Shown: positions 16,056 to 24,492, counted from the first letter of the stretch. The stretch: DNA of 64,000 nucleotides from Branchiibius hedensis (GCF_900108585.1 NZ_UESZ01000001.1:1798001-1862000); one strand, 5' to 3'. Notes: generated from the sequence alone by a model not told the origin. Numbers and translations are program-made.

Positions 16056-17093
16056 CTACTCCCAGCCCGCTTCGTCACGCAGCGCGTTGAACGCCTTACC
16101 CGCCTTGTCCAGGGCCTGCGTGACCGCCTTCGGGTCACCCTTGGACCAGCCGGCAACGTAACCCGGGCTGAAACTGTTCGGTTGGGCGGCGTCGATGCCT
16201 CGCTCCCGCAGCACCATGTAGCTGAACGACTCCGCCTCAGACTCCATCTGCCCGCGGTGCGAGGCGTAGTCCGGTGCGTCACCGTCACAGTGTCCGCACG
16301 CGATGTGCCCTGCTTCGTGCGCCAACGCCTGCGCTTTCTGGGTGTCCGACAACCGCGAGTCGACGACCAGCTTCTTGCTGGTCGGGCTCACGTACGCGAG
16401 GGTGCCGGTCAGGTTGACCGGGTCGCAGCCGGCGATCTCCTCCTCGTGGTAGCTGAACCCACGCGAGGCAACGAAGTCCTGCAGTGCCTTGCTGGTGCCT
16501 GACTCCACCTCGCCGGTGAACGGCTTCGCAGGGTGCTGGGCGATCGGTTCGCCTTCGGTCTGGCTGGCCTCGAAGACCGCGACCGCGGAGAACCCCGCCG
16601 TGATCTGCTTCTTGCGGGTTTTGCCTGGGCGGTGCGGATCCTCCTCGGTGATCCACTTCTTGTTCGGCCCCAGGATGTAGAGAGCCTTCTGACCCTTGGT
16701 GACTTCGCGTCCAGCCTTCTCCCACTGGCGGAACCCGCGCGCGTCGATGGTCCCCATCCGGGTGAAGATCTGATCGGGCTCGGTCAACCCTTCGCGTTGC
16801 GCGACTTGCAACGCCGCCAGCATCTGGTTGTTGGTCGACCACCGAGACATGCCGTTGGCGCGTCGTGCGTCCAGGTAGGCACCCAGTTGCCCGGACTCGA
16901 CCAGGTCGCCGACCGCCTTCTCCAGGTCGGCCTTCATCGCCTCGACCCGATCTTTGCCTTTGAGGTCGGCGTACGGGCTGGCAGCAACGACCGGGTGCTC
17001 CAAGCTCAGTCCGTCGTCAGGTTCCCCCGCAATGTGCCCAGCGAACTTCCCGTCAGCACCGTGGATTGCGCCTGTGATGTCAACCGTGGTCAT
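16056..17093 (-). CDS. Tagged protein 3: ArdC-like antirestriction protein with ImmA/IrrE metallopeptidase
   Basis: 345 aa. Tag at 1-~30 (MTTVDITGAIHGADGKFAGH, then EPDDGLSL). Residues ~45-175 match the ArdC N-terminal ssDNA-binding domain: STNNQMLAALQVA, FRQWEKAGREVTKGQKALYILGP, TAGFSAVAVFEASQT. Residues ~250-330 form an ImmA/IrrE-type zinc peptidase with ALAHEAGHIACGH (HExxH) and a downstream E in MESEAESF. ArdC proteins of conjugative plasmids protect incoming DNA from restriction and can be carried into the recipient. This is the last gene of the minus-strand polycistron and the strongest functional clue for the tagged family. A boundary element precedes ATG. Confidence 0.88.
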   Translation of the reverse strand: MTTVDITGAIHGADGKFAGHIAGEPDDGLSLEHPVVAASPYADLKGKDRVEAMKADLEKAVGDLVESGQLGAYLDARRANGMSRWSTNNQMLAALQVAQREGLTEPDQIFTRMGTIDARGFRQWEKAGREVTKGQKALYILGPNKKWITEEDPHRPGKTRKKQITAGFSAVAVFEASQTEGEPIAQHPAKPFTGEVESGTSKALQDFVASRGFSYHEEEIAGCDPVNLTGTLAYVSPTSKKLVVDSRLSDTQKAQALAHEAGHIACGHCDGDAPDYASHRGQMESEAESFSYMVLRERGIDAAQPNSFSPGYVAGWSKGDPKAVTQALDKAGKAFNALRDEAGWE

Positions 17094-17111
17094 GCCTTGT
17101 TGGTTGGCGGC
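17094..17111 (-). promoter_or_regulatory. Cassette-boundary element
   Basis: Minus-strand GCCGCCAACCAACAAGGC directly before ATG 17093, between two tagged genes. Confidence 0.55.
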
Positions 17112-17120
17112 GCACTCCCG

Positions 17121-17999
17121 TCAGCGACGTGAAAGGTCATCCAGATCAATGACCGCTTCGTACAGGCTGTCCCAAGTGTCCGCCATGTCCGGTTCGAGGC
17201 TGGCGTCCCGGCCACCGAACTGCGTCCAGGCTGTCGCGAACCCGGTTTCGGCAGCCCCTTGCACCAGGGACTCAGGATGTTCGTTTCCGATCATCCGGCA
17301 GGGGTCGAAGTCCACGTCAGCCCCGTCAGAATCCAGCACGGCGTCGATCTGCCAGTAGTCGGAACCGTCCGGGCGGCGGAGAGCAACGAACCTGCCGCTG
17401 GGGCACTCGGCCCGAACCATGTCCCGCAGGCTCTCCAGGTCACGCTTTGAGGCGATGTCGGTGCCCGCGTTGGAGGCTCGGTGCACCACGTCGATCGGCC
17501 TGCCGGGTGCGTCCAGCTCGCGCCGAAGTTTCTCCAGGTCAATGCGTGCGCTGGCGGCGTCGTGGTTCATCGTGCCGGGCACTGCAAAACGATCCAGGAA
17601 CGCGCCTACTTCGTCTGCAGGCATCGAAAACTGTTGCGAGATTCGGTCGCCATCCTCTTCTGGTTCGATCCAAACCACCGAGTCGTCACCGTCGAACTCG
17701 TATGTCACCTCGGCCTGAGTTGCCTCATCCGGTTGCCCACTGGCCGAGGAAACCTCTGCGCGTTCCAGGGCCAGGTGGCGGCCCGCGAGACGAGCCATCT
17801 CCTCGTTGATCTGCTCCCTCATCGCAAGCAGATACGACTCCATTTCGAGGGTCGCCTCACCCGCACGCGAAAGCCGGTCGGTGAGCTGCGCGCCACCAGG
17901 GGTCGACAGGCTGACCGTCGAATCCGCCTCTCCTGCAATGTGTCCCGTGAACTTGCCATCGCTTGCGTGGATCGCGCCCGAAGCGTCAACTGTGGTCAT
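17121..17999 (-). CDS. Tagged protein 4
   Basis: 292 aa from ATG 17999; AGAAGGGACAG supplies a ribosome-binding site, and longer readings run into the neighbour. Tag MTTVDASGAIHASDGKFTGH. Then a coiled-coil-like helix (EATLEMESYLLAMREQINEEMARLAGRH split by loops), an acidic beta region (VTYEFDGDDSVVWIEPEEDGD) and the shared C-terminal module LRDMVRAECPSGRFVALRRPDG ... IDAVLDSDGADV, also present in tagged proteins 2, 7 and 9. Cytoplasmic, acidic. No known family. Confidence 0.7.
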   Translation of the reverse strand: MTTVDASGAIHASDGKFTGHIAGEADSTVSLSTPGGAQLTDRLSRAGEATLEMESYLLAMREQINEEMARLAGRHLALERAEVSSASGQPDEATQAEVTYEFDGDDSVVWIEPEEDGDRISQQFSMPADEVGAFLDRFAVPGTMNHDAASARIDLEKLRRELDAPGRPIDVVHRASNAGTDIASKRDLESLRDMVRAECPSGRFVALRRPDGSDYWQIDAVLDSDGADVDFDPCRMIGNEHPESLVQGAAETGFATAWTQFGGRDASLEPDMADTWDSLYEAVIDLDDLSRR

Positions 18000-18018
18000 C
18001 GCGTGACTGTCCCTTCTC

Positions 18019-18678
18019 TTAGGTCTGAGGTACTTGAGGGTGTGGATTCTTAGAGTCGACCCAGGCGTCGAAAGCATCGAGTTCAGGCTGCTCGACTCGG
18101 TGGTTGCGCAGCCAACGAGTGGCGTGTTTGAGCTCGGCTGACAGGACCGGCTTGCCGTCGGCGAAGTCGCGCAGACCGTACGTCGCGTGATACCTCGCGA
18201 CGTCGGCGGCGTCGGAATCGGTGAACGACTCGCCGCGCGCAGCCTTGCTGGCGGCTTCATTGAAGCGGCGCACCACCTCAGTGCGTTCTGTGGGAACCGG
18301 CTGGCCAGCGGGCACGTAGTACGGCTTGCCCGGCTCCCCCTGTGTGTAGATCTCGATCTTCTCTCGACGACCCTCTCGAACCCACCGGAACGACTGGCCA
18401 GTGGTCGCGAGTCTGCGGTTCAACTCGTAGGTGGGGTCGTCACTGTTGGCGGTCTTGATCTGTTCAATCTTGGCGCGCAACTGCGCTGTCGACAGGTGAG
18501 CGAACTGCTGAGCGATGACGCGGTCGAGGTCGCCCCGCAACGGCCCGTACTGGTCGTGATCCGGCTGCGCCTCTGCCGCCGATGTCAGCATCACAGACGA
18601 ATCAGACTCTGCCGCAACGTGACCCGCAAACTTGCCGTCGGACCCGTGGACCGCACCCGACGCATCGACCGTGCTCAT
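18019..18678 (-). CDS. Tagged protein 5
   Basis: 219 aa. Tag MSTVDASGAVHGSDGKFAGH with AAESDSSVMLTS. Body largely helical: LRGDLDRVIAQQFAHLSTAQLRAKIEQ, a short beta segment (SFRWVREGRREKIEIYTQG), then ARYHATYGLRDFADG and a C-terminal helix. No catalytic motif seen. Its ATG overlaps the stop of leader 5 (ATGA) and it is followed after 19 nt by tagged gene 4. Confidence 0.65.
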   Translation of the reverse strand: MSTVDASGAVHGSDGKFAGHVAAESDSSVMLTSAAEAQPDHDQYGPLRGDLDRVIAQQFAHLSTAQLRAKIEQIKTANSDDPTYELNRRLATTGQSFRWVREGRREKIEIYTQGEPGKPYYVPAGQPVPTERTEVVRRFNEAASKAARGESFTDSDAADVARYHATYGLRDFADGKPVLSAELKHATRWLRNHRVEQPELDAFDAWVDSKNPHPQVPQT

Positions 18679-18791
18679 GCAGACCCCTCCAGGCCAGGTC
18701 GGGTTGCCCCGTGCGCCAAGCGCAGCTCGGTGTGCGGGGCGCGGACACGCGTCGCGAGCCGCAGGAATCCGGCGGTAACGACCGTGCTCAT
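18675..18791 (-). CDS. Leader peptide 5
   Basis: 38 aa (MSTVVTAGFLRLATRVRAPH then TELRLAHGATRPGLEGSA). Starts in an ATGA overlap with tagged gene 6 and ends in an ATGA overlap with tagged gene 5, so all three are coupled. The hairpin in this copy is CCGAGC-TGC-GCTTGG, with a wobble pair that preserves the stem. Confidence 0.55.
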   Translation of the reverse strand: MSTVVTAGFLRLATRVRAPHTELRLAHGATRPGLEGSA

Positions 18792-19708
18792 GTGGTTTCG
18801 CCCCATTCGGCGTCTTCCTCATCGGCCATCCAGGAAGCGCCGGCCATGGCCGCGTCGAGGTCGACGTCGCTGGCTTTCGCCCAGTGATGTAGGTCGGTGA
18901 GCATGTCTTTGACGGCCGTTTGCTTGTCGGCCTCCTCGCCGTGGGCGGCCAGGTATCCGCCGACGAACGGGCTGATCCGCCGCACGCTAGTGTCGCGGTT
19001 GTACTCCGAGCCGTCCGGCCTGAGCACTCCGTCGATGTTCATCGTCAACAGCCGCACGTCGCCGAAACCGACGCTGGCCTTGAAGTGCGGCGACATGGAC
19101 GCCTCGGTGTAGACCAGTCCGCCGGACACCCCTTCGATGTCCGAGTATGCGGCGGTGTCCCACAGGTCGTCCTCCAAGACTGTGCCGTCGGCGGCGACCA
19201 CCTCCCGCGGATGCCACCGGTCGTCGGCGTACTCGTCGCTGTCGCGGAACGTCACCGTGGCAGCGTCCGGGTAGTACGCCCGCACATACTGTGCTGCGGC
19301 GATCGCAGACTTCTCATGCTGCTGCCGCTGAACCGCCCAAGCAGCATTGCCCAGGTCGAAAGCCCGCCGGGCACTGGACGCCGCCCGCTGCAGCATCTGC
19401 TGATCTGGCTCCGGGTCGGTCACGCCCACCTCTGACAGCGTGGGGTCTTCCGCGGCGCGTCCCAGCACGTCGTCAATGCCCCCTGGGGCGACCGGCGTCG
19501 GCTCGATCGAACAGGACAGCATCGTCTTGTCGCCGTACTGCTTGGCCGTCAGGTACACGGTCTCCCCGGAACGCTGCGCCGTCACGTAGCGGCTCCCTGC
19601 TGGCGGCCCGACGGGCTGCTCCAGGGTCACGTCCGACTCGGAGCTGACGTGGCCAGCGAACCTGCCGTCGGACCCGTGGATAGCGCCGGAGGCGTCGACC
19701 GTGCTCAT
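18788..19708 (-). CDS. Tagged protein 6
   Basis: 306 aa from ATG 19708. Tag MSTVDASGAIHGSDGRFAGH, then SSESDVTLEQP. Contains a small beta-rich part (SRYVTAQRSGETVYLTAKQYGDKTML split), a helix (ASSARRAFDLGNAAWAVQRQQ), and the shared module in a variant form: VRAYYPDAATVTFRDSDEY ... WHPREVVAADGTVLEDD, closest to tagged protein 8. C-terminus acidic. No catalytic residues recognised. Coupled at both ends to leader ORFs. Confidence 0.68.
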   Translation of the reverse strand: MSTVDASGAIHGSDGRFAGHVSSESDVTLEQPVGPPAGSRYVTAQRSGETVYLTAKQYGDKTMLSCSIEPTPVAPGGIDDVLGRAAEDPTLSEVGVTDPEPDQQMLQRAASSARRAFDLGNAAWAVQRQQHEKSAIAAAQYVRAYYPDAATVTFRDSDEYADDRWHPREVVAADGTVLEDDLWDTAAYSDIEGVSGGLVYTEASMSPHFKASVGFGDVRLLTMNIDGVLRPDGSEYNRDTSVRRISPFVGGYLAAHGEEADKQTAVKDMLTDLHHWAKASDVDLDAAMAGASWMADEEDAEWGETT

Positions 19709-19830
19709 GCCAGAACCTCCAGGCCCGGTCGGGTTGCCTCGTGCGCCGAGCGAAGCTCGGTGTGCGGGGCGTGGCGACGAAGGCGTCGCGAAGCGAGCCG
19801 CAGGAGCCCGGAGGCGTCGACCGTGCTCAT
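19705..19830 (-). CDS. Leader peptide 6 (best consensus copy)
   Basis: 41 aa: MSTVDASGLLRLASRRLRRH, then APHTELRSAHEATRPGLEVLA. Coupled by ATGA to both neighbours. The CCGAGC-TTC-GCTCGG hairpin is perfect here. Confidence 0.55.
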   Translation of the reverse strand: MSTVDASGLLRLASRRLRRHAPHTELRSAHEATRPGLEVLA

Positions 19831-20699
19831 CGCAGATACTCCGGGTCGGCGTCGAGGTCGATGACGTTGCACCCGCGCGGCACCCACTCCGCATGGGCGT
19901 CGGGCCAGTAATACTCGGCGCGGTCCCCGAGTGCGTTCAGGTCGTCGTTGACGTCCATCTCGAAGTCGTCGTCACGCGCGGCGAAGTCGGTGTGCCAACT
20001 GGGGTCGGACTGGTCGCCGTACACCTGGCTGCCGTCGGCGTCGTACACGCCTTCCATCTGCGGCCCGTCGGCGTCATCGAAGTACGCCACGAACCGGCCT
20101 GCCGGCACCACGTCCCGGACCTCGTCACGGATCGTGGCGTGCGCCTGCTTCGCGGTCGCACGCTCCGCGGCATCCCTGACTTCCCACAGTCCAGTCGCTG
20201 CCGGCTTCCTTGCTTCGGCGCGCAACTTGGTCAGGTCGACCAAGTCGTCTTCGCGGCCGGCCACCCCGAAGCGTTCCTTGAACGCCAACGTCGAGCCGTC
20301 CCGCATCGTGCGGTAGATCGGGTGCATGTCGTCGTCGTCCGGGCACAGCGTCAGCACGATCCGGCCGTCCACATCACTGCGGTCGACGAACACGGTCGCG
20401 ACCTGGGCGTCACGGATGGAGGGAGTGTCGCGCTCCGCCCGAGCCAACTGTGCCGCGAAGTCTTTGACTGCCAGGTCGGCGTCGGCATTGTTGATCTGAT
20501 CCTCGATCGCGTCGAGTGACCGCGCCAGGGCGAGATTGCGTCGCTCAACCGCTTCGAGGGTCGCGTCGTCGTCCAGTGGGTTGCCCGGGCCGGAGGATCC
20601 AGAGGTGAGGCTGACGGAGTCGTCCGCTTCTCCCGCGACGTGACCAGTGAACTTGCCATCGCTTCCGTGGATCGCGCCGCTGGGGTCAATCGTGCTCAT
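19827..20699 (-). CDS. Tagged protein 7
   Basis: 290 aa. Tag MSTIDPSGAIHGSDGKFTGH, AGEADDSVSLTS. Then a long helix (LEAVERRNLALARSLDAIE...), an acidic beta segment (VFVDRSDVDGRIVLTLCPDDDD), and the shared module IRDEVRDVVPAGRFVAYFDDADGPQMEGVYDADG split across ~200-240. It is the intact paralogue of frameshifted protein 2. Coupled to tagged gene 8 by ATGA without a leader between them. Confidence 0.7.
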   Translation of the reverse strand: MSTIDPSGAIHGSDGKFTGHVAGEADDSVSLTSGSSGPGNPLDDDATLEAVERRNLALARSLDAIEDQINNADADLAVKDFAAQLARAERDTPSIRDAQVATVFVDRSDVDGRIVLTLCPDDDDMHPIYRTMRDGSTLAFKERFGVAGREDDLVDLTKLRAEARKPAATGLWEVRDAAERATAKQAHATIRDEVRDVVPAGRFVAYFDDADGPQMEGVYDADGSQVYGDQSDPSWHTDFAARDDDFEMDVNDDLNALGDRAEYYWPDAHAEWVPRGCNVIDLDADPEYLR

Positions 20700-21361
20700 G
20701 CTGGTTCTCCGTTGCTGCGTCGGGTGGCGAGCTCGCTGCGCAGTTCTCCCGTTCGACGCTGCAACTCGGCGAGATGCGCGTCGATCGCGGAGTCCAGGTC
20801 GGCTGCCGCTTCCTGCGGGGTTCGGGGTGGGTAGTCCTGGTCGATCTGGTCGAAGCTCAACGTCACTGACCCGGTGCGGTCAGCGCCTTCGGGGTGGTAG
20901 TTGGCCAGGTTCACTCGCGCGTTCCACAGCCGGTCAGTCAGTTCTCCGGCGTCAACCAGATCCAGGTAGGTATTTCCGCCGGCGTCCAGGACCATCGGCT
21001 CGCCCGAGCCGTCCAACACGCGGTCGGGAAACCAGTCGCGGCTGTCGTGGTCGTACTCCAAGACGACCGCTGTCGAGCCTGGGTAGCGCGAACTGAGTTC
21101 GTGGCGGATCGAGCGAAGGGATGCACCGTGAGCCTCGCGGGTCAGCGCTCCCCGCTCGGGGAAGTCGAAGTGTTGCAGCGCCAGATTGGTGTCCAACACG
21201 TCGGCGGCCAGGTTGTCGCCAACTTCCATCTGCTCCGCGTTCTGCGGGACGCCGAGGACCGCAGGCGCCGACGCTAACGTCACGGTCGATTCGGAACTGA
21301 TGTGGCCGGCGAACTTGCCATCCGCGGCGTGGATCGCGCCCGACGCATCGACCGTGCTCAT
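20696..21361 (-). CDS. Tagged protein 8
   Basis: 221 aa. Tag MSTVDASGAIHAADGKFAGH, SSESTVTLAS. The short body carries the module LRSIRHELSSRYPGSTAVVL ... WFPDRVLDGSGEPMVLD and finishes with an Arg/Glu-rich helix (AHLAELQRRTGELRSELATRR). Soluble; unknown function. ATG overlaps the leader 8 stop. Confidence 0.68.
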   Translation of the reverse strand: MSTVDASGAIHAADGKFAGHISSESTVTLASAPAVLGVPQNAEQMEVGDNLAADVLDTNLALQHFDFPERGALTREAHGASLRSIRHELSSRYPGSTAVVLEYDHDSRDWFPDRVLDGSGEPMVLDAGGNTYLDLVDAGELTDRLWNARVNLANYHPEGADRTGSVTLSFDQIDQDYPPRTPQEAAADLDSAIDAHLAELQRRTGELRSELATRRSNGEPA

Positions 21362-21483
21362 ATCAGAACCTCCAGGTTGCGTCGGGTTGCCTCGTGCACC
21401 GAGCGAAGCCCGATGCGCAAGGTGTGATGGCGAAGGCGATGCGGAGCGAGCCGCAGGAATCCAGCGGCGTCGACCGTGGTCAT
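21358..21483 (-). CDS. Leader peptide 8
   Basis: 41 aa (MTTVDAAGFLRLAPHRLRHH, then TLRIGLRSVHEATRRNLEVLI). Coupled by ATGA to tagged genes 9 (upstream) and 8 (downstream). Confidence 0.5.
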   Translation of the reverse strand: MTTVDAAGFLRLAPHRLRHHTLRIGLRSVHEATRRNLEVLI

Positions 21484-22313
21484 AGCGCTACTCCGGAGAT
21501 GTTGTCGAGGTCGTACAGGCGGTGGTACTTCCCTCGCGACCAGCGCGGTGCCAGACCAGTGCCGTCGATGTTGCCGTAGCCGGACTCGCCGGGTGTTTGC
21601 AGAGCGTCGAAGATCTCCCCGTCACCCGGGTCCTCGAACGGCAGAGTGTTGCCCTGAACATCGGTGACTGCGTCCAGTTCGTAGCTGCCGTCGGAGTCGA
21701 TCACGCCGACGTAGCGTGCGGTGGGGCACTGCTCGCGGACCCGGTCGCGAACCGTGGTCAGCTCGGCCCGGGCGAGGTCGTCCCGGCTCGACTGCCACCG
21801 TGCGGCAGTCAGTGTTCCGACAGCCTGAGACGGCTGCGCTCCGAGCACCCGTTCCATCGGGCTCAACACGCTTCTGCGGATCTTGTCCACGTCGAGCCCG
21901 ACATCGGTGCCGTCGCCGTATCGCTGCTGGAATGCAACAGCCTGGTCACCGGTCATCGGGTCGCTGCAGGCCAAAAGGTTGTAGTCGCCCTGCGACCAGA
22001 TGGTCGCTGTCAGGTCGCCGTCGTCTTCGTCGAAGGAGATCTCGGCGAACGCGCCATCCGGCAGCCCACCGTCAGCGACCAGCGCAGCGGCCATCTGCCG
22101 GGCCTGCAGTTCAGCGACCTTTTCATCCAGGTCTTGCTGGATCTGGATGATCTGCTCAGCCATGTCCAGATTGGCGGCGTTGATCTGATCCAAGTCGGGA
22201 CTTGCCTGTGTTACCCCTGCCAATGCCACCGCCGCATCCGCCTCTCCCGCAACGTGACCGGCGAACCTACCGTCGGCGGCGTGAATCGCGCCACTGGAGT
22301 CAACAGTGCTCAT
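21480..22313 (-). CDS. Tagged protein 9
   Basis: 277 aa. Tag MSTVDSSGAIHAADGRFAGH, AGEADAAVALAG. Coiled-coil-like helix at ~45-80 (AEQIIQIQQDLDEKVAELQARQ split), acidic beta segment (FAEISFDEDDGDLTATIW), and the shared module VRDRVREQCPTARYVGVIDSDGSYELDAVTDVQG (~185-215). The C-terminus (RGKYHRLYDLDNISG) is unlike the others. Boundary element, no leader, upstream. Confidence 0.68.
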   Translation of the reverse strand: MSTVDSSGAIHAADGRFAGHVAGEADAAVALAGVTQASPDLDQINAANLDMAEQIIQIQQDLDEKVAELQARQMAAALVADGGLPDGAFAEISFDEDDGDLTATIWSQGDYNLLACSDPMTGDQAVAFQQRYGDGTDVGLDVDKIRRSVLSPMERVLGAQPSQAVGTLTAARWQSSRDDLARAELTTVRDRVREQCPTARYVGVIDSDGSYELDAVTDVQGNTLPFEDPGDGEIFDALQTPGESGYGNIDGTGLAPRWSRGKYHRLYDLDNISGVAL

Positions 22314-22331
22314 GCCTTGTTGGTTGGCGGC
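22314..22331 (-). promoter_or_regulatory. Cassette-boundary element
   Basis: Minus-strand GCCGCCAACCAACAAGGC directly before ATG 22313, after the stop of tagged gene 10. Confidence 0.55.
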
Positions 22332-22346
22332 GGCTTCCGTTTCGGG

Positions 22347-23303
22347 TCAGACGATGAAACCACGGTTGTACCAACTCAAAAGCCGGTCGCCCTCATCGTG
22401 ATGGAACCCGTTCAGCCGTAGCGAGCCATCCTCAGCGCGGACCACATTGTGCCGTGCCATCTGGTCTTCGGTTGGCTGAACACCCGCACCAAACTCCACG
22501 TAGTCGACCCGACCGTCATAGCCGACGATGGCCGGTCCTTGGTCGGCCTCGCGATGGGTGATGCCTCGGCGTAGGTATTCGATTGTTCGGTCGCCCAGGT
22601 ACGCCGGACCGTCGGTGCGGTGCGGACGACGTTCCTCATCGACGGACCATTGCGTCCCTGTCAGCGGGTAGAAGCTGGTTATCGTCCCGTCAGGGTCGGT
22701 ATGGGAGAGCATGCCTTGGTCGCGCAAGGCTGCCTTCACCAGGTTCCCGTCGGGGGTCAAGACGGCGGTCGGCGTGCGGTCGGTGAACTCCACCGGCACG
22801 CCCATCTGCCGACACCCGCTGGTGTCGCGCCAAGGTCGGCCGTCGCGAGTCCATCTGACTACTTGCCGGGAACGCTTGTCGGTGATGACCTCGATGCGGC
22901 CGCCTGCCGCTTCGTGCGCTTCAACGTCCCTGAGCATGGCTTCCGAAGCCGGTCGCTGTGTCGTGAGGCTCAGCCCCAACCCGAGATTGCCAACCCCGGA
23001 CCGCACACTGTCCGGCCAGTCTTCGACCGGTGTGTTCGCGATGTCGACGCCGCCCACGATGTGCGGTGGCGTGCCGCCGGTCCGAGGATCCATGCGGGCG
23101 TCGCGCAGCACACGCTGTGCTGTACGGCAACGCTGAGTCAGCACCACATGGTCGTGGCTGGTGCCCCCGGGGTCGACCGCCGCATCCGGTTGATCCGGCA
23201 CGGGCTCGCCCAAGGCCACCGACGAATCCGCCTCTCCCGCAACGTGGCCCGCGAACTTGCCGTCGGACCCGTGGATCGCACCCGACGCATCGACCGTGCA
23301 CAT
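22347..23303 (-). CDS. Tagged protein 10 (HRxDGPA/MORN-like body)
   Basis: 318 aa. Tag MCTVDASGAIHGSDGKFAGH (Ser2 replaced by Cys), AGEADSSVALGEP. Then MDPRTGGTPPHIVGGVDIANT, a block shared with tagged protein 11, EAAGGRIEVITDKRSRQVVRW and VEFTDRTPTAVL shared with proteins 1 and 11, and MORN-variant repeats (PHRTDGPAYLGDRTIEYLRRGITHR split; QGPAIVGYDG; VEFGAG). The ATG-TGC start change removes the usual leader stop. Confidence 0.7.
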   Translation of the reverse strand: MCTVDASGAIHGSDGKFAGHVAGEADSSVALGEPVPDQPDAAVDPGGTSHDHVVLTQRCRTAQRVLRDARMDPRTGGTPPHIVGGVDIANTPVEDWPDSVRSGVGNLGLGLSLTTQRPASEAMLRDVEAHEAAGGRIEVITDKRSRQVVRWTRDGRPWRDTSGCRQMGVPVEFTDRTPTAVLTPDGNLVKAALRDQGMLSHTDPDGTITSFYPLTGTQWSVDEERRPHRTDGPAYLGDRTIEYLRRGITHREADQGPAIVGYDGRVDYVEFGAGVQPTEDQMARHNVVRAEDGSLRLNGFHHDEGDRLLSWYNRGFIV

Positions 23304-23401
23304 TCGGACCCCTCCTGGTTGTGTCTGGCCGCACCGTGCGTCGAGCGGAGCCCGGTGTGCCCAGCGAGCCCGAGGAGCCCCGATGCGTCACGAGCCGTCA
23401 T
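23304..23401 (-). other. Leader 10 remnant, stop codon lost
   Basis: A leader-like ORF starts at ATG 23401 (MTARDASGLLGLAGHTGLRS, then THGAARHNQEG), coupled to the stop of tagged gene 11. In this copy the TGA that normally overlaps the next ATG has become TGT, so the frame reads on through the tagged gene in another frame to 23138. Confidence 0.5.
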
Positions 23402-24492
23402 GCCGGTTCCCCGTCGAATCGGCCCTCGTAGTAGGCGTCCGCCGGGTTGAATCGTGGACCGGCTCCGGGCACAAGCCAGCCGCCAGCCGGGTCAGGTTCG
23501 AGTCCGACAGCCCGCGCCCGGCCGGGGAATATTTGGTCGTCCACGTTGCGGCCGTTCTCGATGAAGTGCGCCTTGCCGTCCGATCCGATGACCGCCGGCC
23601 CCTGATTGCGGTCGCGATGTGTGATGCCGTGCCGGCGGTACTCGATGCAGCGTTCGTCGATCATTGCTGGACCGTCGTCGCGGTGAACCAGACCGTCTTT
23701 GTCGTGGTACGCCTCAGACTGGTCGTCGGGGTCGGCGGACCAGGTGTGGGCGCCGCCGTCCGGTAGTTGCCGCTCGAAATGCAACCGGTAGTCGCCGTCG
23801 CCCCATTCGACCCGTTGCGGGCGCAGTAGTTCGCCGTCGGGCAACCGGGTCGCCGAGACGAACCGCTTCTCCACCGCCGGGCCCATGCCGTCATGGACGT
23901 CGAAGTCCTGCGTCTCGGTGAACTCGACCGGCGCTCCGTGAGCGTCTTCGTAGCGGAAGCTAGCGGCGTCCCATTCCCGCGCGGCCACGCCCAGCTCGCC
24001 GTCGGCGTTCGTCCACGACGTGACCCGCTGCGTGTTGCGCGGGTCAGAACCGAAGTGATCATCGTGGACGCTGACGTTCCCCCCGAACTGTTCGTGCAGT
24101 TCCCTTGCCGCCAACGCCTTTTCGCGGCTAGCCGTCAGCGCATCCCGCAGGCTCTCAGGTACCTGGTGGCCCGGGTTTTGCTCGATGTGCTCGGCATACA
24201 GAGCAAGGTGGGCTCGGGCGCGCAGCGGCATGTTACCGATGTAGGTGTTGGCGATGTCGACGTCGCCCACCATGACCGGCGGGCAGCCACCGGTGCCGGG
24301 GTCGATCGTCACCTGGCGCAGTCGCCGCTGCGTCGCAGCATCTCTGGCGCGGATATCCGGGTCGTTCGGCAGGTCGTCGCCGGTGGCGCCCGGCTGGGCT
24401 AGTTCGAGTCCGTCGTCCGGTTCACCGGCAATGTGGCCGGCAAACCGTCCGTCGTTGCCGTGAATCGCGCCTGATGCGTCAACTGTGGTCAC
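23398..24492 (-). CDS. Tagged protein 11 (HRxDGPA/MORN-like body)
   Basis: 364 aa, GTG start. Tag MTTVDASGAIHGNDGRFAGH, AGEPDDGLELAQP. Then IDPGTGGCPPVMVGDVDIANT, helical SRDAL-type region (ASREKALAARELHEQFGGN), VEFTETQDFDVHDG, and MORN-variant repeats (VHRDDGPAMIDERCIEYRRH; ITHRDRNQGPAVIGSDG; HFIENG). First tagged gene of the minus-strand polycistron, immediately after the phage-type nuclease gene. Unknown function. Confidence 0.7.
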   Translation of the reverse strand: MTTVDASGAIHGNDGRFAGHIAGEPDDGLELAQPGATGDDLPNDPDIRARDAATQRRLRQVTIDPGTGGCPPVMVGDVDIANTYIGNMPLRARAHLALYAEHIEQNPGHQVPESLRDALTASREKALAARELHEQFGGNVSVHDDHFGSDPRNTQRVTSWTNADGELGVAAREWDAASFRYEDAHGAPVEFTETQDFDVHDGMGPAVEKRFVSATRLPDGELLRPQRVEWGDGDYRLHFERQLPDGGAHTWSADPDDQSEAYHDKDGLVHRDDGPAMIDERCIEYRRHGITHRDRNQGPAVIGSDGKAHFIENGRNVDDQIFPGRARAVGLEPDPAGGWLVPGAGPRFNPADAYYEGRFDGEPA

